Positions 8,555-18,386 are shown, counted from the stretch's first letter. The stretch is 57,503 nucleotides of DNA from Sporosarcina highlanderae (GCF_030433715.1 NZ_JAROCC010000002.1:347167-404669); one strand, 5' to 3'. Notes: generated from the letters alone by a model not told the origin. Numbers and translations: made by a program.

Positions 8555-9193
8555 TTAAAAACCTAATAGTTTTCTAAAATAACTTGAGTACGACTGACTC
8601 ACAGGGATTTGTGCACCGTCACTCATGGATAATAGGAAAGTTGAGTGGGTATCCGGATAAATGGCTCTAATATGAGTAACGTTTACAATGAAAGAGCGGT
8701 GGCAACGCACAAACAGATCATGCGGCAAGACATACTCGAAGTTTTGTAATGAATTCTTATGGGTACCTGTAATATGATCGGCAACGACAACAGTCTTTCG
8801 ATTCTTTACTTCAATATAGTTCACTTCAGAAAAAGGAACTGGCACCCATCCGTCTGATGTTTTCAACGTGACAACAGATTTGCCTTCCGTATATGCCGGG
8901 TAAATTGCAATCACACAACCGTCAATGACACCATCATTATGAAAAGGAACGGCCATGCCATGATAAGGAACACCGAAAACATCTCGGTTGATGAACTCCG
9001 AAGTTTTCTGACCTTCTGTTAACGCTTTGTACGCAAGTGTTCCTTCCCTTACAGGATCACCTGGCCTTATTTTCAAATCGATTCTTTTGCTTGGTCGATA
9101 ATAAACGTACTCTTTTGTATTTGATACAACGATGGATATTTCATCTGCAAATAATTCACCCATTACGTCCAAAAGGGAATCCAAATTCAACAT
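8555..9193 (-). CDS. LytTR-type DNA-binding regulator with N-terminal sensory domain
   Basis: This 212-residue protein has a C-terminal LytTR domain (about 108-212). Its hallmarks are VNYIEVKNRKTVVVADH, FVRCHRSFIVNVTHIRAI and a final SQSYSSYFRKLLG. The N-terminal half (about 1-100) has no receiver Asp pattern; it looks like a PAS/GAF-like sensor fold (SIVVSNTKEYVYYRPSKRID). It is therefore a one-component LytTR regulator. It precedes the CoA-transferase on the same strand, so control of acetate or short-chain acid metabolism is a reasonable guess. The start ATG follows AAAGGAG. The ligand is unknown. Confidence 0.8.
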   Translation of the reverse strand: MLNLDSLLDVMGELFADEISIVVSNTKEYVYYRPSKRIDLKIRPGDPVREGTLAYKALTEGQKTSEFINRDVFGVPYHGMAVPFHNDGVIDGCVIAIYPAYTEGKSVVTLKTSDGWVPVPFSEVNYIEVKNRKTVVVADHITGTHKNSLQNFEYVLPHDLFVRCHRSFIVNVTHIRAIYPDTHSTFLLSMSDGAQIPVSQSYSSYFRKLLGF

Positions 9194-9330
9194 ATCCTTG
9201 CTCCTTTCTCTGAGAAAGCTTTACCTATACGTATAAGTTTTCATGTACAACATTCAACTTATCAATTATAATAAAAGATACCAAGTAACGAAAAATTATG
9301 ATAAAAAAGAAAAATTAGGGGGACTGCATT

Positions 9331-9960
9331 ATGCATATTCGAGATTTAATTGTAGAAAGATTAGGAGTCGCAACGGTGAAAGTGGATCAAACCGTTTCAG
9401 AGACATTTAAGAAAATCATTGAGACAGGATACCGGTGCATCCCCGTTGTTGATAACGATGATACGTATAAAGGGATGATCTACAAGGTCGACTTACTTTC
9501 CTACCTATACGAAGAAAAAGGTGATGAACAAAAGTCCATCGAGCATTTGTTAGAACACCAGGACGTCTTCCTATATGAAGACTCTTCATTCTTAACTGCC
9601 TTACTTAAAATAAAGGCATTGCCATTCATCAGCGTCGTTAGAAACGGCAAGCTTCTTGGTATTGTAACGCATAATAAGATTGAAAGCGTATTTGAAGATG
9701 CCTTTGGATTAAAAACAGGCGGACTAAATATTACTTTAGCATCAACCGAAGCACGAGGCATGATCCGGAAATTGACAACGGTGTTAAAGGATGAAAACAT
9801 CGAAGGTCTAATGACGCTCGACAATGGATCTGCACTTGCGCGACGAGTCGTCCTTACATTGGAAAACGGAAAATCCGAAGATGAAGCTACGAAAATACGT
9901 GAAAAATTAGAGAAAAACGGCTTTAGAATCTTACAAATGCAGCAAATCGAACCGAGATAA
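9331..9960 (+). CDS. CBS-pair protein with C-terminal ACT-like domain (CbpA-like)
   Basis: This 209-residue soluble protein has two CBS motifs (about 5-65 and 75-130, the second reading PFISVVRNGKLLGIVTHNKI). They are followed by an ACT-like segment (about 135-209, GMIRKLTTVLKDENIEG). This layout matches Listeria CbpA, a c-di-AMP-binding CBS-ACT protein; B. subtilis DarB/YkuL lacks the ACT part. The start ATG follows TTAGGGGGA. It is divergent from the LytTR gene and has its own terminator, which also serves the convergent UMF1 gene. c-di-AMP binding is inference from architecture. Confidence 0.75.
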   Translation: MHIRDLIVERLGVATVKVDQTVSETFKKIIETGYRCIPVVDNDDTYKGMIYKVDLLSYLYEEKGDEQKSIEHLLEHQDVFLYEDSSFLTALLKIKALPFISVVRNGKLLGIVTHNKIESVFEDAFGLKTGGLNITLASTEARGMIRKLTTVLKDENIEGLMTLDNGSALARRVVLTLENGKSEDEATKIREKLEKNGFRILQMQQIEPR

Positions 9961-9964
9961 TATA

Positions 9965-9992
9965 AAAAACAGGCGAAATCGCCTGTTTTTTA
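9965..9992. terminator. Bidirectional terminator
   Basis: AAAAACAGGCG and CGCCTGTTTTT form a perfect stem around AAAT, giving a T run in both directions. It separates two convergent genes. Confidence 0.9.
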
Positions 9993-9999
9993 TTTTCCC

Positions 10000-11259
10000 C
10001 TATGCTACTTCACTCGCCGGCTTCGGAACCATACGTAACAGAATTCCGCCGATGATGAACAAGATCACTAAACTAAACACGCCATATGCCGAGCTCCCCG
10101 TCATTTGAGCCGTCACCGCCAACAACATTGGTCCCATAACGGATGCAAACTTACCAAAGATATTATAGAATCCGAAGAACTCATTGGATTTCTCCTTCGG
10201 TACAAGCTGAGCAAAATACGAACGGCTCAATGCTTGGATACCACCTTGAGAAGTCGCGACAAGCATTGCAAGTATCCAGAAATCCATTACTGACGATAAG
10301 AAAAACGCGTAAATACAAACGATAATATAAACAAAAATCCCTACATACAACATCGCCTTCACCGAAAACCGCTTTGCTAACCTTCCATATATAAGCGCGA
10401 ACGGAGCTGCCACGACTTGGGTTACGAAAAGGATAATGAGAAGATCAGTAGACCCAATCCCCAAGTCCGTCCCATATGCTGTCGACATCGAAATGATTGT
10501 ACCAACCCCGTCGATGTAGAAGAAATAAGCTAACAGGAAAATGAAAACGGTTCTGTACTTCTTAATTTCCTTGAACGTTTCGCCAAGTCTCCGAAAGCTG
10601 CTTGCAAGTATCTTGGGTTCACGTTCAATCGCATGGATCTGCACAACATTTTTCAGCATTGGAATCGTGAACGTGAACCACCAAATTCCCGTGATGACAA
10701 ATGCCAACTTAGTCGCTACAGCCATCGAAAGCGGAATCACTCCATTATCAGCCAAAAGTATGATTGCAATACTGATAATGAATGGAATTGTACTTCCGAT
10801 ATACCCCAAACCGAATCCGCGAGCGGACACTTCATCCATTTTCTCTTCAGGCGTCACATCAACTAAAAATGCATCGTAAAATATATTCGCCCCATGGAAT
10901 CCGATGGCCGTTATCGTATAAATGATTAACAGCGGTAGCCAAGTACCGTCAGGCACAAACGCCAAAGAAACCGTCGAAACTGAACCAATCAGAAAAAACG
11001 CAAAGAAAAACTTCTTTTTTAATCCCCGATAATCCGCAATCGTCCCCAAAATTGGCCCGATCATCGCCAAAATGAATGTAGCAATCGCCACCGTATACCC
11101 TAAATACGCTGTCGACTGCGCCAATCCAACACCAGCATTCGTCGCCACTGACTTGTAATAAATCGGAAAAACTGCAGTTGTAATAATTATCGAATAAGCC
11201 GAGTTTGCCCAGTCGTAAAACATCCAACTCTTTTCCGTCTTGTTATACCTCTTCCCCAT
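10000..11259 (-). CDS. UMF1/Atg22-like MFS transporter
   Basis: This 419-residue protein has twelve predicted membrane helices. The N-terminus KSWMFYDWANSAYSIIITTA is the signature of the UMF1 (Atg22-like) branch of the major facilitator superfamily; B. subtilis YxiO is of this type. A second landmark is SQGGIQALSRSYFAQLVPKE (about residue 330), also conserved in the branch. The start ATG follows GGGGTGGTGG. Yeast Atg22 exports amino acids from the vacuole; the bacterial substrate is not established. It is monocistronic. Confidence 0.85.
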   Translation of the reverse strand: MGKRYNKTEKSWMFYDWANSAYSIIITTAVFPIYYKSVATNAGVGLAQSTAYLGYTVAIATFILAMIGPILGTIADYRGLKKKFFFAFFLIGSVSTVSLAFVPDGTWLPLLIIYTITAIGFHGANIFYDAFLVDVTPEEKMDEVSARGFGLGYIGSTIPFIISIAIILLADNGVIPLSMAVATKLAFVITGIWWFTFTIPMLKNVVQIHAIEREPKILASSFRRLGETFKEIKKYRTVFIFLLAYFFYIDGVGTIISMSTAYGTDLGIGSTDLLIILFVTQVVAAPFALIYGRLAKRFSVKAMLYVGIFVYIIVCIYAFFLSSVMDFWILAMLVATSQGGIQALSRSYFAQLVPKEKSNEFFGFYNIFGKFASVMGPMLLAVTAQMTGSSAYGVFSLVILFIIGGILLRMVPKPASEVA

Positions 11260-11348
11260 TCCACCACCCCTTTTTAAGAACCTTCATTATAGTCTATTAA
11301 TACAAGTGTACAATTAATTGACTTAAAACAATAGGATTTTTAATAATT

Positions 11349-12977
11349 TCATTGTATATAGCTTCCAACAAACATGCTTTCAATCACTTTCGCCAAAACA
11401 AACGGCGTATACTTGAATGCACTTTCCTTGTGTAGACGTTCGGTTAACTTATGCGCGTCTTTTCCGAATGGCCCGATGTTCAACACGGGTGATTGAAGCT
11501 GCTGCATTTCCTTGAACGGAATACTGTATGTATCTCCCCACACAGGCGTATTGTTTTTAAAAGACTGCCATCCCGTGTCGGTTGGATTGTAATTCACATA
11601 GCTTAAATCTGAGATTCCATTGAAGTAATGCACTTGGGTCGCTTCAACATTGAATTCCTCTTTTAACAATTTTTGAGTCAAGGCAATCTTCTTCTGTACC
11701 AATTCATTATCAGATGAATTAATTGCTGGATAATATGGCGGTGCATAAAACAATACTGTAGCTGGGGCCAGCTCCTGACAACGCAACATCAAATTATCAG
11801 TAATTTGCATGGACAATTTCCGTTCATCCAGTGACTCATCAGCCATTACGCTTTCTATCAATTTCTCTACTCCGTTAGAACCCATTTTTCTCACCGCGTA
11901 CTCAAGCAGTTCAGTGTACTCCAATACTCGGATCTCCCCGATCGGAGTGACGCCTTCCCGTTCACAGATTTTCTTATAGTCATTCGTACATTCAGCCATT
12001 GAAGTGATAGCGGTGTGTTTAAATATCGTCATAATATCATCCGCATTCTGCCGCATTAAGAAGACATTATAAAGCGCAGCAGTATGATGGGATGTTTGTG
12101 CGGAGTAATCTTCCTTTAAGTCAATTTCTTGTAAACAAATTGGAAGTGGGGTTTTCTCACCGTACTCCTCTTCAACAAAATGTGGGTTAAACTCCATTGC
12201 TTTCGTCAGATAGGATGCCATATAATGACCTGTTATCCCGCTTAACGGTTCCCCGGCATGTGTTTCCCTGCCGTAAAATAATGCTGATGGCATAATTTTT
12301 CCAATCGTTCCTGAGTAAATATAATAATTTGCATCCTGCGGCTTTTGTGAAAATGAAGGTTCGCTATTCAAAAACAATTGGTATTCTAACCCATATTCTT
12401 TCCTTAAGTTGATTAGACCCTTTACTGCAGCCCTCATCCCTGAAGAGTTTACTTCTTCGTCTGGTACAGTCAACAAAAGTAGGTTGATGGGCCATTTTTC
12501 AATGCTTGCTTTTTCTAATAGATGAAGATGTAAAACAAGCCCCATTTTCATATCCATTGTTCCTCGACCAAATAGATAGTCGTCAGTATCAAGATCTATT
12601 TGAACATCTTCGGGCAAATCGTCTTTTCTTTTTTTAAGCTCTTCTGTCAGCGCCTTCGGTTGGAATGCTAATTCTTCCAAGCCGCCACCAAACTCTTCTG
12701 TATGTACTGTATCAAAATGGCTAATTAGGACGATTGTTTTATTAGTCACTCCACTATCATAATACGCAGTAACCGCACTTCTTCCCTTACCCGCATCATG
12801 AAAATGGATATGGGAGCTGTTTTCTTGAAAGTATTGCATCTCCAAAATCTTTTTTAAAACCTTCGTTGCAAACTCAATTTCCCCTTCGGTTCCCGTTCTG
12901 CTATCCCAACCAACCACTTCGCATAATAACTCCTCGAGGTCCTCCGGAGTATTCCACTTCATCTTTTCATTTTCCAT
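11349..12977 (-). CDS. M20-family metallohydrolase, RocB-like
   Basis: This 542-residue protein is close in length and layout to B. subtilis RocB (about 566). M20 metal-site motifs are visible: LISHFDTVH (His-x-Asp, about residue 88), DDYLFGRGTMDMKMG (bridging Asp) and LLTVPDEEVNSSGM (catalytic Glu-Glu, about 190). RocB is encoded with arginine catabolism genes and is thought to act on an arginine-derived peptide or amide, but its reaction is not settled. Here no other roc gene is adjacent. The ATG at 12977 follows AGGGGGTG; a longer frame up to 13022 has no ribosome site. Confidence 0.82.
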   Translation of the reverse strand: MENEKMKWNTPEDLEELLCEVVGWDSRTGTEGEIEFATKVLKKILEMQYFQENSSHIHFHDAGKGRSAVTAYYDSGVTNKTIVLISHFDTVHTEEFGGGLEELAFQPKALTEELKKRKDDLPEDVQIDLDTDDYLFGRGTMDMKMGLVLHLHLLEKASIEKWPINLLLLTVPDEEVNSSGMRAAVKGLINLRKEYGLEYQLFLNSEPSFSQKPQDANYYIYSGTIGKIMPSALFYGRETHAGEPLSGITGHYMASYLTKAMEFNPHFVEEEYGEKTPLPICLQEIDLKEDYSAQTSHHTAALYNVFLMRQNADDIMTIFKHTAITSMAECTNDYKKICEREGVTPIGEIRVLEYTELLEYAVRKMGSNGVEKLIESVMADESLDERKLSMQITDNLMLRCQELAPATVLFYAPPYYPAINSSDNELVQKKIALTQKLLKEEFNVEATQVHYFNGISDLSYVNYNPTDTGWQSFKNNTPVWGDTYSIPFKEMQQLQSPVLNIGPFGKDAHKLTERLHKESAFKYTPFVLAKVIESMFVGSYIQ

Positions 12978-13108
12978 TTCAGGACACCCCCTATGAAACA
13001 TCTTTTCTATAAAACAATGCAATCCTATTTATGTGTTAAATTCTCCATGCAATGGGTTTATCCCTCTTTTTCACCTTTCGAAATTGGTTTTGTATTAAGC
13101 TATCGCAA

Positions 13109-13138
13109 TTGTATCGGTGTCTTTGATAATGGTATAAT
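13109..13138 (+). promoter_or_regulatory. Candidate sigma-A promoter of the PAS-GGDEF-EAL gene
   Basis: TTGTAT at 13109-13114 and TATAAT at 13133-13138 are separated by 18 bases, about 100 bases before the start codon. This is a sequence match only. Confidence 0.45.
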
Positions 13139-13240
13139 TAATAATAATTAGTAATTTCTTTGACCCTTTGCGACTTTAGACCTGGCGAATACTACAAAAA
13201 TCTATCTTGCGCTATTTTTGTATAAGAAAGGGATTTTTAA

Positions 13241-15310
13241 ATGCAACCTTCGGATATTGATTCCGCATCCTTAAATGATAAATACAACGAGACGCTGAAA
13301 ACCCTACGCAATATTGAAAATGCACTTGATTTCTCTTCTGTCGTCGCGATTACAGATGCAAAAGGCGTCATTACATATGTCAATGAAAAATTCTGTGCGT
13401 TATCCCAATATTCAAGCGAAGAGCTGATTGGAAAAACCCATCGAATTATTAATTCAAAATATCATCCAAAGAGCTTTTTCAAAGAAATGTGGAATGTGAT
13501 TCAAAGTGGAGAGGTTTGGCAAGGCGATATTTGCAATAGAGCTAAAGATGGCTCCCACTATTGGGTAAGCACAACAATCGTTCCTTTTCTAGATGCCAAC
13601 GGTAAGCCCGAACAATATATCGCCATCCGCTATGATATAACGGCTCGTAAGAGAGCTGAGGAATCCCTCGAGATTGCATTGCAGAACGACTTTCGAACAA
13701 CCGTTAAAAACTTGCAGAATGCCATTTTTAAATACACGACAACAGAGGACGGCTCCATCCTGTTCACTCTTTTCGAAGGTCAAATCAAAGAGCGTGTCGG
13801 ACTGACAGTGGATCTCCTGAATAACAATGAAGTAAATCATTTATTCACCGATGAAGAGCTTGAGACATATGAAAGTTATTTACAAGCAGGAATGGCTGGG
13901 GAAACAGTTCAATTTGAGATCACCCATGAAGGACATACATTTCTCGTTTATCTATCGCCGATTTCAAAGGATGGAAAAATTGTTGAAGTGGTCGGCACGG
14001 CGAGTGATATTACTGAGCGAGTTAAGGCAGAAAAAGCGATTGAGCATATGGCGTATTTCGATTACCTGACCGGCTTGCCGAACCGGAGAAATCTACAGGA
14101 CATAGTGAATCAGAAATTCAAGCAGACTGGTAAACAATTCGCCTTACTATTCCTGGATTTGGATCGCTTTAAGAATGTTAATGATACGTTAGGCCACCAT
14201 GTTGGCGATAAATTGCTTGTAGCAGTTGCGGAAAGGCTCCGTGACTGCATTTCCGATAAGGAAACCGTCGCACGTCAAAGCGGGGATGAATTTATTATTT
14301 TGAAAGACTTCACGGATAGGGATGATCTGATCGATAGTGTCACAAGTATTGTAGATGAAATGTCCCAACCCTTCCTCCTTGGTGATCATGAGGTTTTTGT
14401 TGACCCAAGCATCGGGATTGCGCTATATCCGGAGGACGGTCGAGATTATAATACATTGATGCGAAATGCGGATTCCGCGATGTATCTGGCAAAAGAGGAT
14501 GGGAAAGGAACATTCCGCTTTTTCACCGAGGAACAATATGAGAAATTGATGGAAAGGACTTTTTTTGAACGCGAGCTTCGCCAAGCTTTGGATAGGGACC
14601 AACTCGAGCTGCATTACCAACCGCAATATGACTTACTGACAGGGCAGATCAAAGGGTACGAAGCATTGGCAAGGTGGAATCATCCTGATCGTGGCTATAT
14701 ACCGCCCGCAAGGTTCATTCCTGCCGCGGAAGAGAACGGATTCATTCTCCAGCTTGGGGAATGGGTGTTGAAATCAGCATGCGCACAGGCAAAGGCTTGG
14801 CAAAACAATGGTTTTCCAGCTTTACGTATAAGCGTCAATGTATCAATGAGACAATTCAGTCAGCCAACATTTGTTGAAGATGTCAAACGAATCCTTACTG
14901 AAACCGGCTTACACCCATCCTTGTTGAATTTGGAAATCACGGAAAGTGTGATGTCTGATGTGCAGCATTGCCAATGCATTTTACAGCAACTGCATGAGAT
15001 TGGCGTTTCTGTCAGTGTCGATGACTTTGGGACAGGCTACTCTTCCCTGCTCTATTTAAGTAAGTTTCCGATTAGTCACTTGAAAATCGACCGGGCATTC
15101 ATAAGGGAACTGAGCAAAAACAATACAATGATTGTCAAAGCCATCATCGATTTGGCAAAGAATCTACAGCTGAATGTCATCGCTGAAGGAGTCGAGACAA
15201 AGGAACAGGAAGAATTCCTCGAACAGTTAGCCTGCAATGAAGTGCAAGGCTTCCTTTACTCAAAACCCCTCCCGCCCGATGAAATTAAACAGTTTCTACA
15301 AAACCTATAA
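13241..15310 (+). CDS. PAS-PAS-GGDEF-EAL cyclic-di-GMP turnover protein
   Basis: This 689-residue protein has no obvious membrane segment. PAS 1 (about 30-140) has the [23 protein letters not shown] pattern typical of Aer-like PAS; PAS 2 (about 150-265) follows. The GGDEF domain (about 270-425) has LTGLPNRRN and [10 protein letters not shown], but its active loop reads SGDEF (about 347) instead of GGDEF. The EAL domain (about 440-685) keeps the signature [10 protein letters not shown], the LEITESV acid, DDFGTGYSS and AEGVET, so it looks competent as a phosphodiesterase. The GGDEF domain may be weakly active or may sense GTP. The start ATG follows GAAAGGGATTT. It is monocistronic, with a terminator just before the next gene. 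Confidence 0.9.
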   Translation: MQPSDIDSASLNDKYNETLKTLRNIENALDFSSVVAITDAKGVITYVNEKFCALSQYSSEELIGKTHRIINSKYHPKSFFKEMWNVIQSGEVWQGDICNRAKDGSHYWVSTTIVPFLDANGKPEQYIAIRYDITARKRAEESLEIALQNDFRTTVKNLQNAIFKYTTTEDGSILFTLFEGQIKERVGLTVDLLNNNEVNHLFTDEELETYESYLQAGMAGETVQFEITHEGHTFLVYLSPISKDGKIVEVVGTASDITERVKAEKAIEHMAYFDYLTGLPNRRNLQDIVNQKFKQTGKQFALLFLDLDRFKNVNDTLGHHVGDKLLVAVAERLRDCISDKETVARQSGDEFIILKDFTDRDDLIDSVTSIVDEMSQPFLLGDHEVFVDPSIGIALYPEDGRDYNTLMRNADSAMYLAKEDGKGTFRFFTEEQYEKLMERTFFERELRQALDRDQLELHYQPQYDLLTGQIKGYEALARWNHPDRGYIPPARFIPAAEENGFILQLGEWVLKSACAQAKAWQNNGFPALRISVNVSMRQFSQPTFVEDVKRILTETGLHPSLLNLEITESVMSDVQHCQCILQQLHEIGVSVSVDDFGTGYSSLLYLSKFPISHLKIDRAFIRELSKNNTMIVKAIIDLAKNLQLNVIAEGVETKEQEEFLEQLACNEVQGFLYSKPLPPDEIKQFLQNL

Positions 15311-15311
15311 C

Positions 15312-15340
15312 CGCACTCCTTCAAAGGGGTGCGATTTTTT
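15312..15340 (+). terminator. Terminator after the GGDEF-EAL gene
   Basis: CGCACTCC pairs with GGGGTGCG (one G-T pair) and a run of T follows. It lies only about 20 bases before the next start codon, so the TetM-like gene depends on read-through or a promoter inside the upstream gene. Confidence 0.8.
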
Positions 15341-15357
15341 CGAGATTGAGGTGTATT

Positions 15358-17295
15358 ATGCACAAAACAATTGGAATCGTTGCCCATGTCGATGCGGGGA
15401 AAACTACTTTTTCTGAGCAACTGCTCTTCCATACAAATAGCATTCGCCAAAGAGGACGCGTCGATCATCAAGACGCTTTTTTAGACAGCCATGAAATCGA
15501 AAAGAATCGCGGCATCACTGTCTTTGCGGATCAGGCGACCTTCACTTTCAATGGCTCACATTATACGCTCATCGACACGCCTGGTCACGTCGATTTCTCT
15601 CCCGAAATGGAAAGGGCCATCCAAGTAATGGATTACGCCATTATTATCATCAGCGCAGCGGATGGTGTAGAAGGACATACGGAAACGGTTTGGCAGTTGT
15701 TAAAGAAACACGGAGTGCCGACGTTCTTCTTTTTGAATAAAACCGATCGGGAAGGCGTCGATTTAGAGGCTGTACTTGATGAAATAAGGGGCAGCCTATC
15801 GGATGACATCTTTAATATGGCAGAGTTGACTGAAGGCGGCATGTCGGAGGAACTTATTGAATTCATCGCAGAACGAGACGAGGCATTGTTAGAACAATAT
15901 ATGGACAGCGGGTATGATAACGCAATATGGATGGTTGCCTTAAAACGAATGATCAGCAGGCGCGAAGTTTTTTCATATGGGCACGGCTCTGCGTTAAGGG
16001 ATAGCGGCGTTCTTGAGTTTCTTCAGGGGTTCGACCAACTCACCGTTACCGATTATTCGGATACGGGCGATTTCTCGGCGCGTGTCTATAAAGTCCGGCA
16101 TGATGAAAACGGACAACGGGTGACGTTTTTGAAGGTGCTACAAGGAGTAATGCACGTTCGGGATGAGATCGCTTATGGAGAAAAATCAGAGAAAATCACA
16201 CAGATCAGACAATATAACGGGAGTAAATTCAAGGCGGTTGATGTGGCTCACGCTGGTGAAATCGTTGCAGTGACTGGGTTGACAGAGGCAGGCGCCGGGG
16301 ATCCGATTGGTACTTTGACTGGAGAAGTGGCATTTGACCTCATTCCTACATTGACTTCGAAAGTCATTTTCGATTCGACCATCCATGTAAAGGAAGTGCT
16401 CGGCTACTTCAAAATGCTGGACGCGGAGGATCCTTCATTGCATGTTAGTTGGAATGAACAAGTCCAGGAAATCCATGTCCATGTCATGGGCGTCATCCAA
16501 CTCGAAGTGCTGAAGCAAATCGTCAAGGAACGCTTTAAATTTGAAGTATCATTCGGCGATCCAAAAATCCTTTATAAAGAAACGGTTGGTTCTTCTGTCA
16601 ATGGGTACGGCCACTTTGAACCTCTGAAGCATTACGCGGAAGTTCACTTGAAAATTGAACCGGCGGAACGGAACAGTGGAATTACCTTTGAAAATGTCTG
16701 CCATGCCAACGACTTGTCTATCGGCAATCAAAACCTTGTGCGGTCCCATATATTTGAGCGCCCTCACCATGGTTTATTGACAGGTTCAGCATTGACAGAT
16801 GTGAAAATCACCTTACTTACAGGCAGGGGACATAATGAGCATACATCCGGCGGCGACTTCAGAGAAGCGACATTCCGCGCGTTGCGGCAAGGCTTGGAGA
16901 AAGCGGAAAATATCCTGTTAGAGCCGTATTATGATTTCAAAATTAAAGTCGAAATGGACCATATCGGGCGCGTACTTTCCGATATCCAGCAGGCATCCGG
17001 AAGCTTTGCACCGCCTGAAACAATAGGCGGCAAAACAGTAGTTACCGGCCGCGTACCTGTTGCAACATTCATGAATTACAGCACTGTTTTTGCTTCTTAT
17101 ACGAACGGAAAAGGTGCGCTTACTTTGAAATTTGGCGGCTATAATGAGTGCCATAATACGCCAGAGGTGATTGAGGCAATTGGTTACAATAAAGACGCCG
17201 ACCCGGAATACACATCGACGTCAATTTTTTGTGCAAAAGGCAAAGGCTATCCAGTTCCATGGGACGAAGCGGAAGCCGCTATGCATTTGTTGTGA
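15358..17295 (+). CDS. TetM/TetO-like translational GTPase (ribosomal-protection family)
   Basis: This 645-residue EF-G-like GTPase has all G motifs: AHVDAGKTT (G1), RGITV (G2), DTPGHVDF (G3), NKTD (G4) and GSAL (G5). Domains II to V follow, with a C-terminal YNECHNTPEVIEAIGYNKD. Its length fits the ribosomal-protection proteins Tet(M)/Tet(O)/OtrA (about 640), shorter than EF-G (about 690). Those proteins dislodge tetracycline from the ribosome; many chromosomal homologues have not been shown to give resistance. The ATG at 15358 follows TGAGGTG; a TTG four codons upstream has worse spacing. There is no mobile-element context, so it looks ancestral. Confidence 0.85.
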   Translation: MHKTIGIVAHVDAGKTTFSEQLLFHTNSIRQRGRVDHQDAFLDSHEIEKNRGITVFADQATFTFNGSHYTLIDTPGHVDFSPEMERAIQVMDYAIIIISAADGVEGHTETVWQLLKKHGVPTFFFLNKTDREGVDLEAVLDEIRGSLSDDIFNMAELTEGGMSEELIEFIAERDEALLEQYMDSGYDNAIWMVALKRMISRREVFSYGHGSALRDSGVLEFLQGFDQLTVTDYSDTGDFSARVYKVRHDENGQRVTFLKVLQGVMHVRDEIAYGEKSEKITQIRQYNGSKFKAVDVAHAGEIVAVTGLTEAGAGDPIGTLTGEVAFDLIPTLTSKVIFDSTIHVKEVLGYFKMLDAEDPSLHVSWNEQVQEIHVHVMGVIQLEVLKQIVKERFKFEVSFGDPKILYKETVGSSVNGYGHFEPLKHYAEVHLKIEPAERNSGITFENVCHANDLSIGNQNLVRSHIFERPHHGLLTGSALTDVKITLLTGRGHNEHTSGGDFREATFRALRQGLEKAENILLEPYYDFKIKVEMDHIGRVLSDIQQASGSFAPPETIGGKTVVTGRVPVATFMNYSTVFASYTNGKGALTLKFGGYNECHNTPEVIEAIGYNKDADPEYTSTSIFCAKGKGYPVPWDEAEAAMHLL

Positions 17296-17309
17296 TTGAT
17301 TGGTTAAGT

Positions 17310-17385
17310 GCATTAGGCGCGACGGGATAGTTAGCTTCCGCGGCAATTTTTATAGCCCGCGGACGGGTCGCGTCGCGCCTAATGC
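17310..17385. terminator. Long nested hairpin between convergent genes
   Basis: GCATTAGGCGCGAC (17310-17323) pairs perfectly with GTCGCGCCTAATGC (17372-17385). Inside it TCCGCGG (17337-17343) pairs with CCGCGGA (17357-17363). There is no good T run on either side. It may end transcription from both genes, or be a stand-alone palindromic element. Confidence 0.6.
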
Positions 17386-17389
17386 TTTG

Positions 17390-17998
17390 TCACCCGCCCA
17401 ATCGATAGATTAAAAACCGCTCATTTTCATCTTTCCCATACAACCGGTCAACCCTAATCTCTTTCAACGGTTCAAACGGCGTATGGTTGTTCATGAATTG
17501 CACATATTCAGCCGTTGGATAATAAAGGATGATGTCAACCATGCGTGGCTCTGATTCCGCGGACCAAAGAATATTCCAGACTACCTTCATGAATACCTGG
17601 ATAGAGAACGGATTAAAGAAATAGAACCGATTTTCAGATACATCAATTTCATATTCCTCCGCATAGCAACGTTCAAAACGAATCGCCCCGCCGGCATACC
17701 TCGCTTTACGCCGGTAACTTGCCAAGTTTGCAATCGCGTCCTGATAGAGCTGCCCATTCATCTCGATACCCGCCACGGATGCACCGAAATGATGATGGAC
17801 GTAAAATGAGACGCGCGCTTTGCCGCATCCGAAATCGACGAAGCCATCCTCCGGGCCCAACTTGTACTCACTAAACAGCACATTGAGCGCCTCATACGGC
17901 GTCGCTTCATAGCGATTATAATGAGGCGACTGGCTTAACAATTCGAGCGTTCCAGCTGTTTTTATTTGAAGACGTTTGTCATACTCCTTTTCATTCAT
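17390..17998 (-). CDS. Class I SAM-dependent methyltransferase
   Basis: This 202-residue protein has the Rossmann SAM-binding motif FVDFGCGKARVSFYV (about residues 53-67), an acidic motif II (AGIEMNGQLY) and a post-motif FYFFNPFS (about 127-134) in the position of the N/D-PPY-like loop. Substrate is unknown. The NPF loop points to an N-methyltransferase-like site, which is weak evidence. The start ATG follows AAGGGGAAGGTG. It is a single gene, convergent with the TetM-like GTPase. Confidence 0.75.
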   Translation of the reverse strand: MNEKEYDKRLQIKTAGTLELLSQSPHYNRYEATPYEALNVLFSEYKLGPEDGFVDFGCGKARVSFYVHHHFGASVAGIEMNGQLYQDAIANLASYRRKARYAGGAIRFERCYAEEYEIDVSENRFYFFNPFSIQVFMKVVWNILWSAESEPRMVDIILYYPTAEYVQFMNNHTPFEPLKEIRVDRLYGKDENERFLIYRLGG

Positions 17999-18055
17999 AC
18001 GAAAATCACCTTCCCCTTATCGCCCTATTGTACGTGGCTTCACCGATAAATGCCA

Positions 18056-18085
18056 AAACACGGTCCCCTTGAATGAGGACCGCGA
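18056..18085 (-). terminator. Terminator left behind by the RND pump remnant
   Basis: CGGTCC and GGACCG pair across 18060-18083, followed in the minus direction by TGTTTT. It sits just past the stop codon of the pump fragment, as expected for an original gene end. Confidence 0.6.
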
Positions 18086-18089
18086 AAAC

Positions 18090-18386
18090 TCACTTCATAT
18101 TTATTTGCGTCAGCGGGTCAACCGACCTTCTCACTAACCGCTTCCTTCCCGCGCTTTTCTCCGGCTCCGCCACTTTCTCAGTCCGTGTAAACAAACGATA
18201 CACAGATGGGGTCAATAGTAGCGTAATAAAAGTCGCAAACAGTAATCCGGAGATCAACACCGTTGCCAACGGCGCCTGGTAGTTGCCCGATGCACCTGAT
18301 GCAAGCGCGAGCGGAAGCATTCCCCCGACTGTCGTCAATGTCGTCATGAAGATTGGACGGATCCGGTTCCTTCCTGCTTCAACCAC
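18090..18386 (-). pseudogene. C-terminal remnant of an RND efflux pump (AcrB/SwrC type)
   Basis: The reading VEAGRNRIRPIFMTTLTTVG, followed by LPLALASGASGNYQAPLATV and a last membrane helix, is the highly conserved C-terminal segment of HAE1/AcrB-family pumps, which are normally about 1000-1050 residues. Only about 98 residues remain. Upstream the frame continues for a few non-matching codons and meets a TAA, and no other pump sequence is present. The original stop and terminator survive. It is therefore a deletion remnant next to the VOC gene, not a functional protein. Confidence 0.85.
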
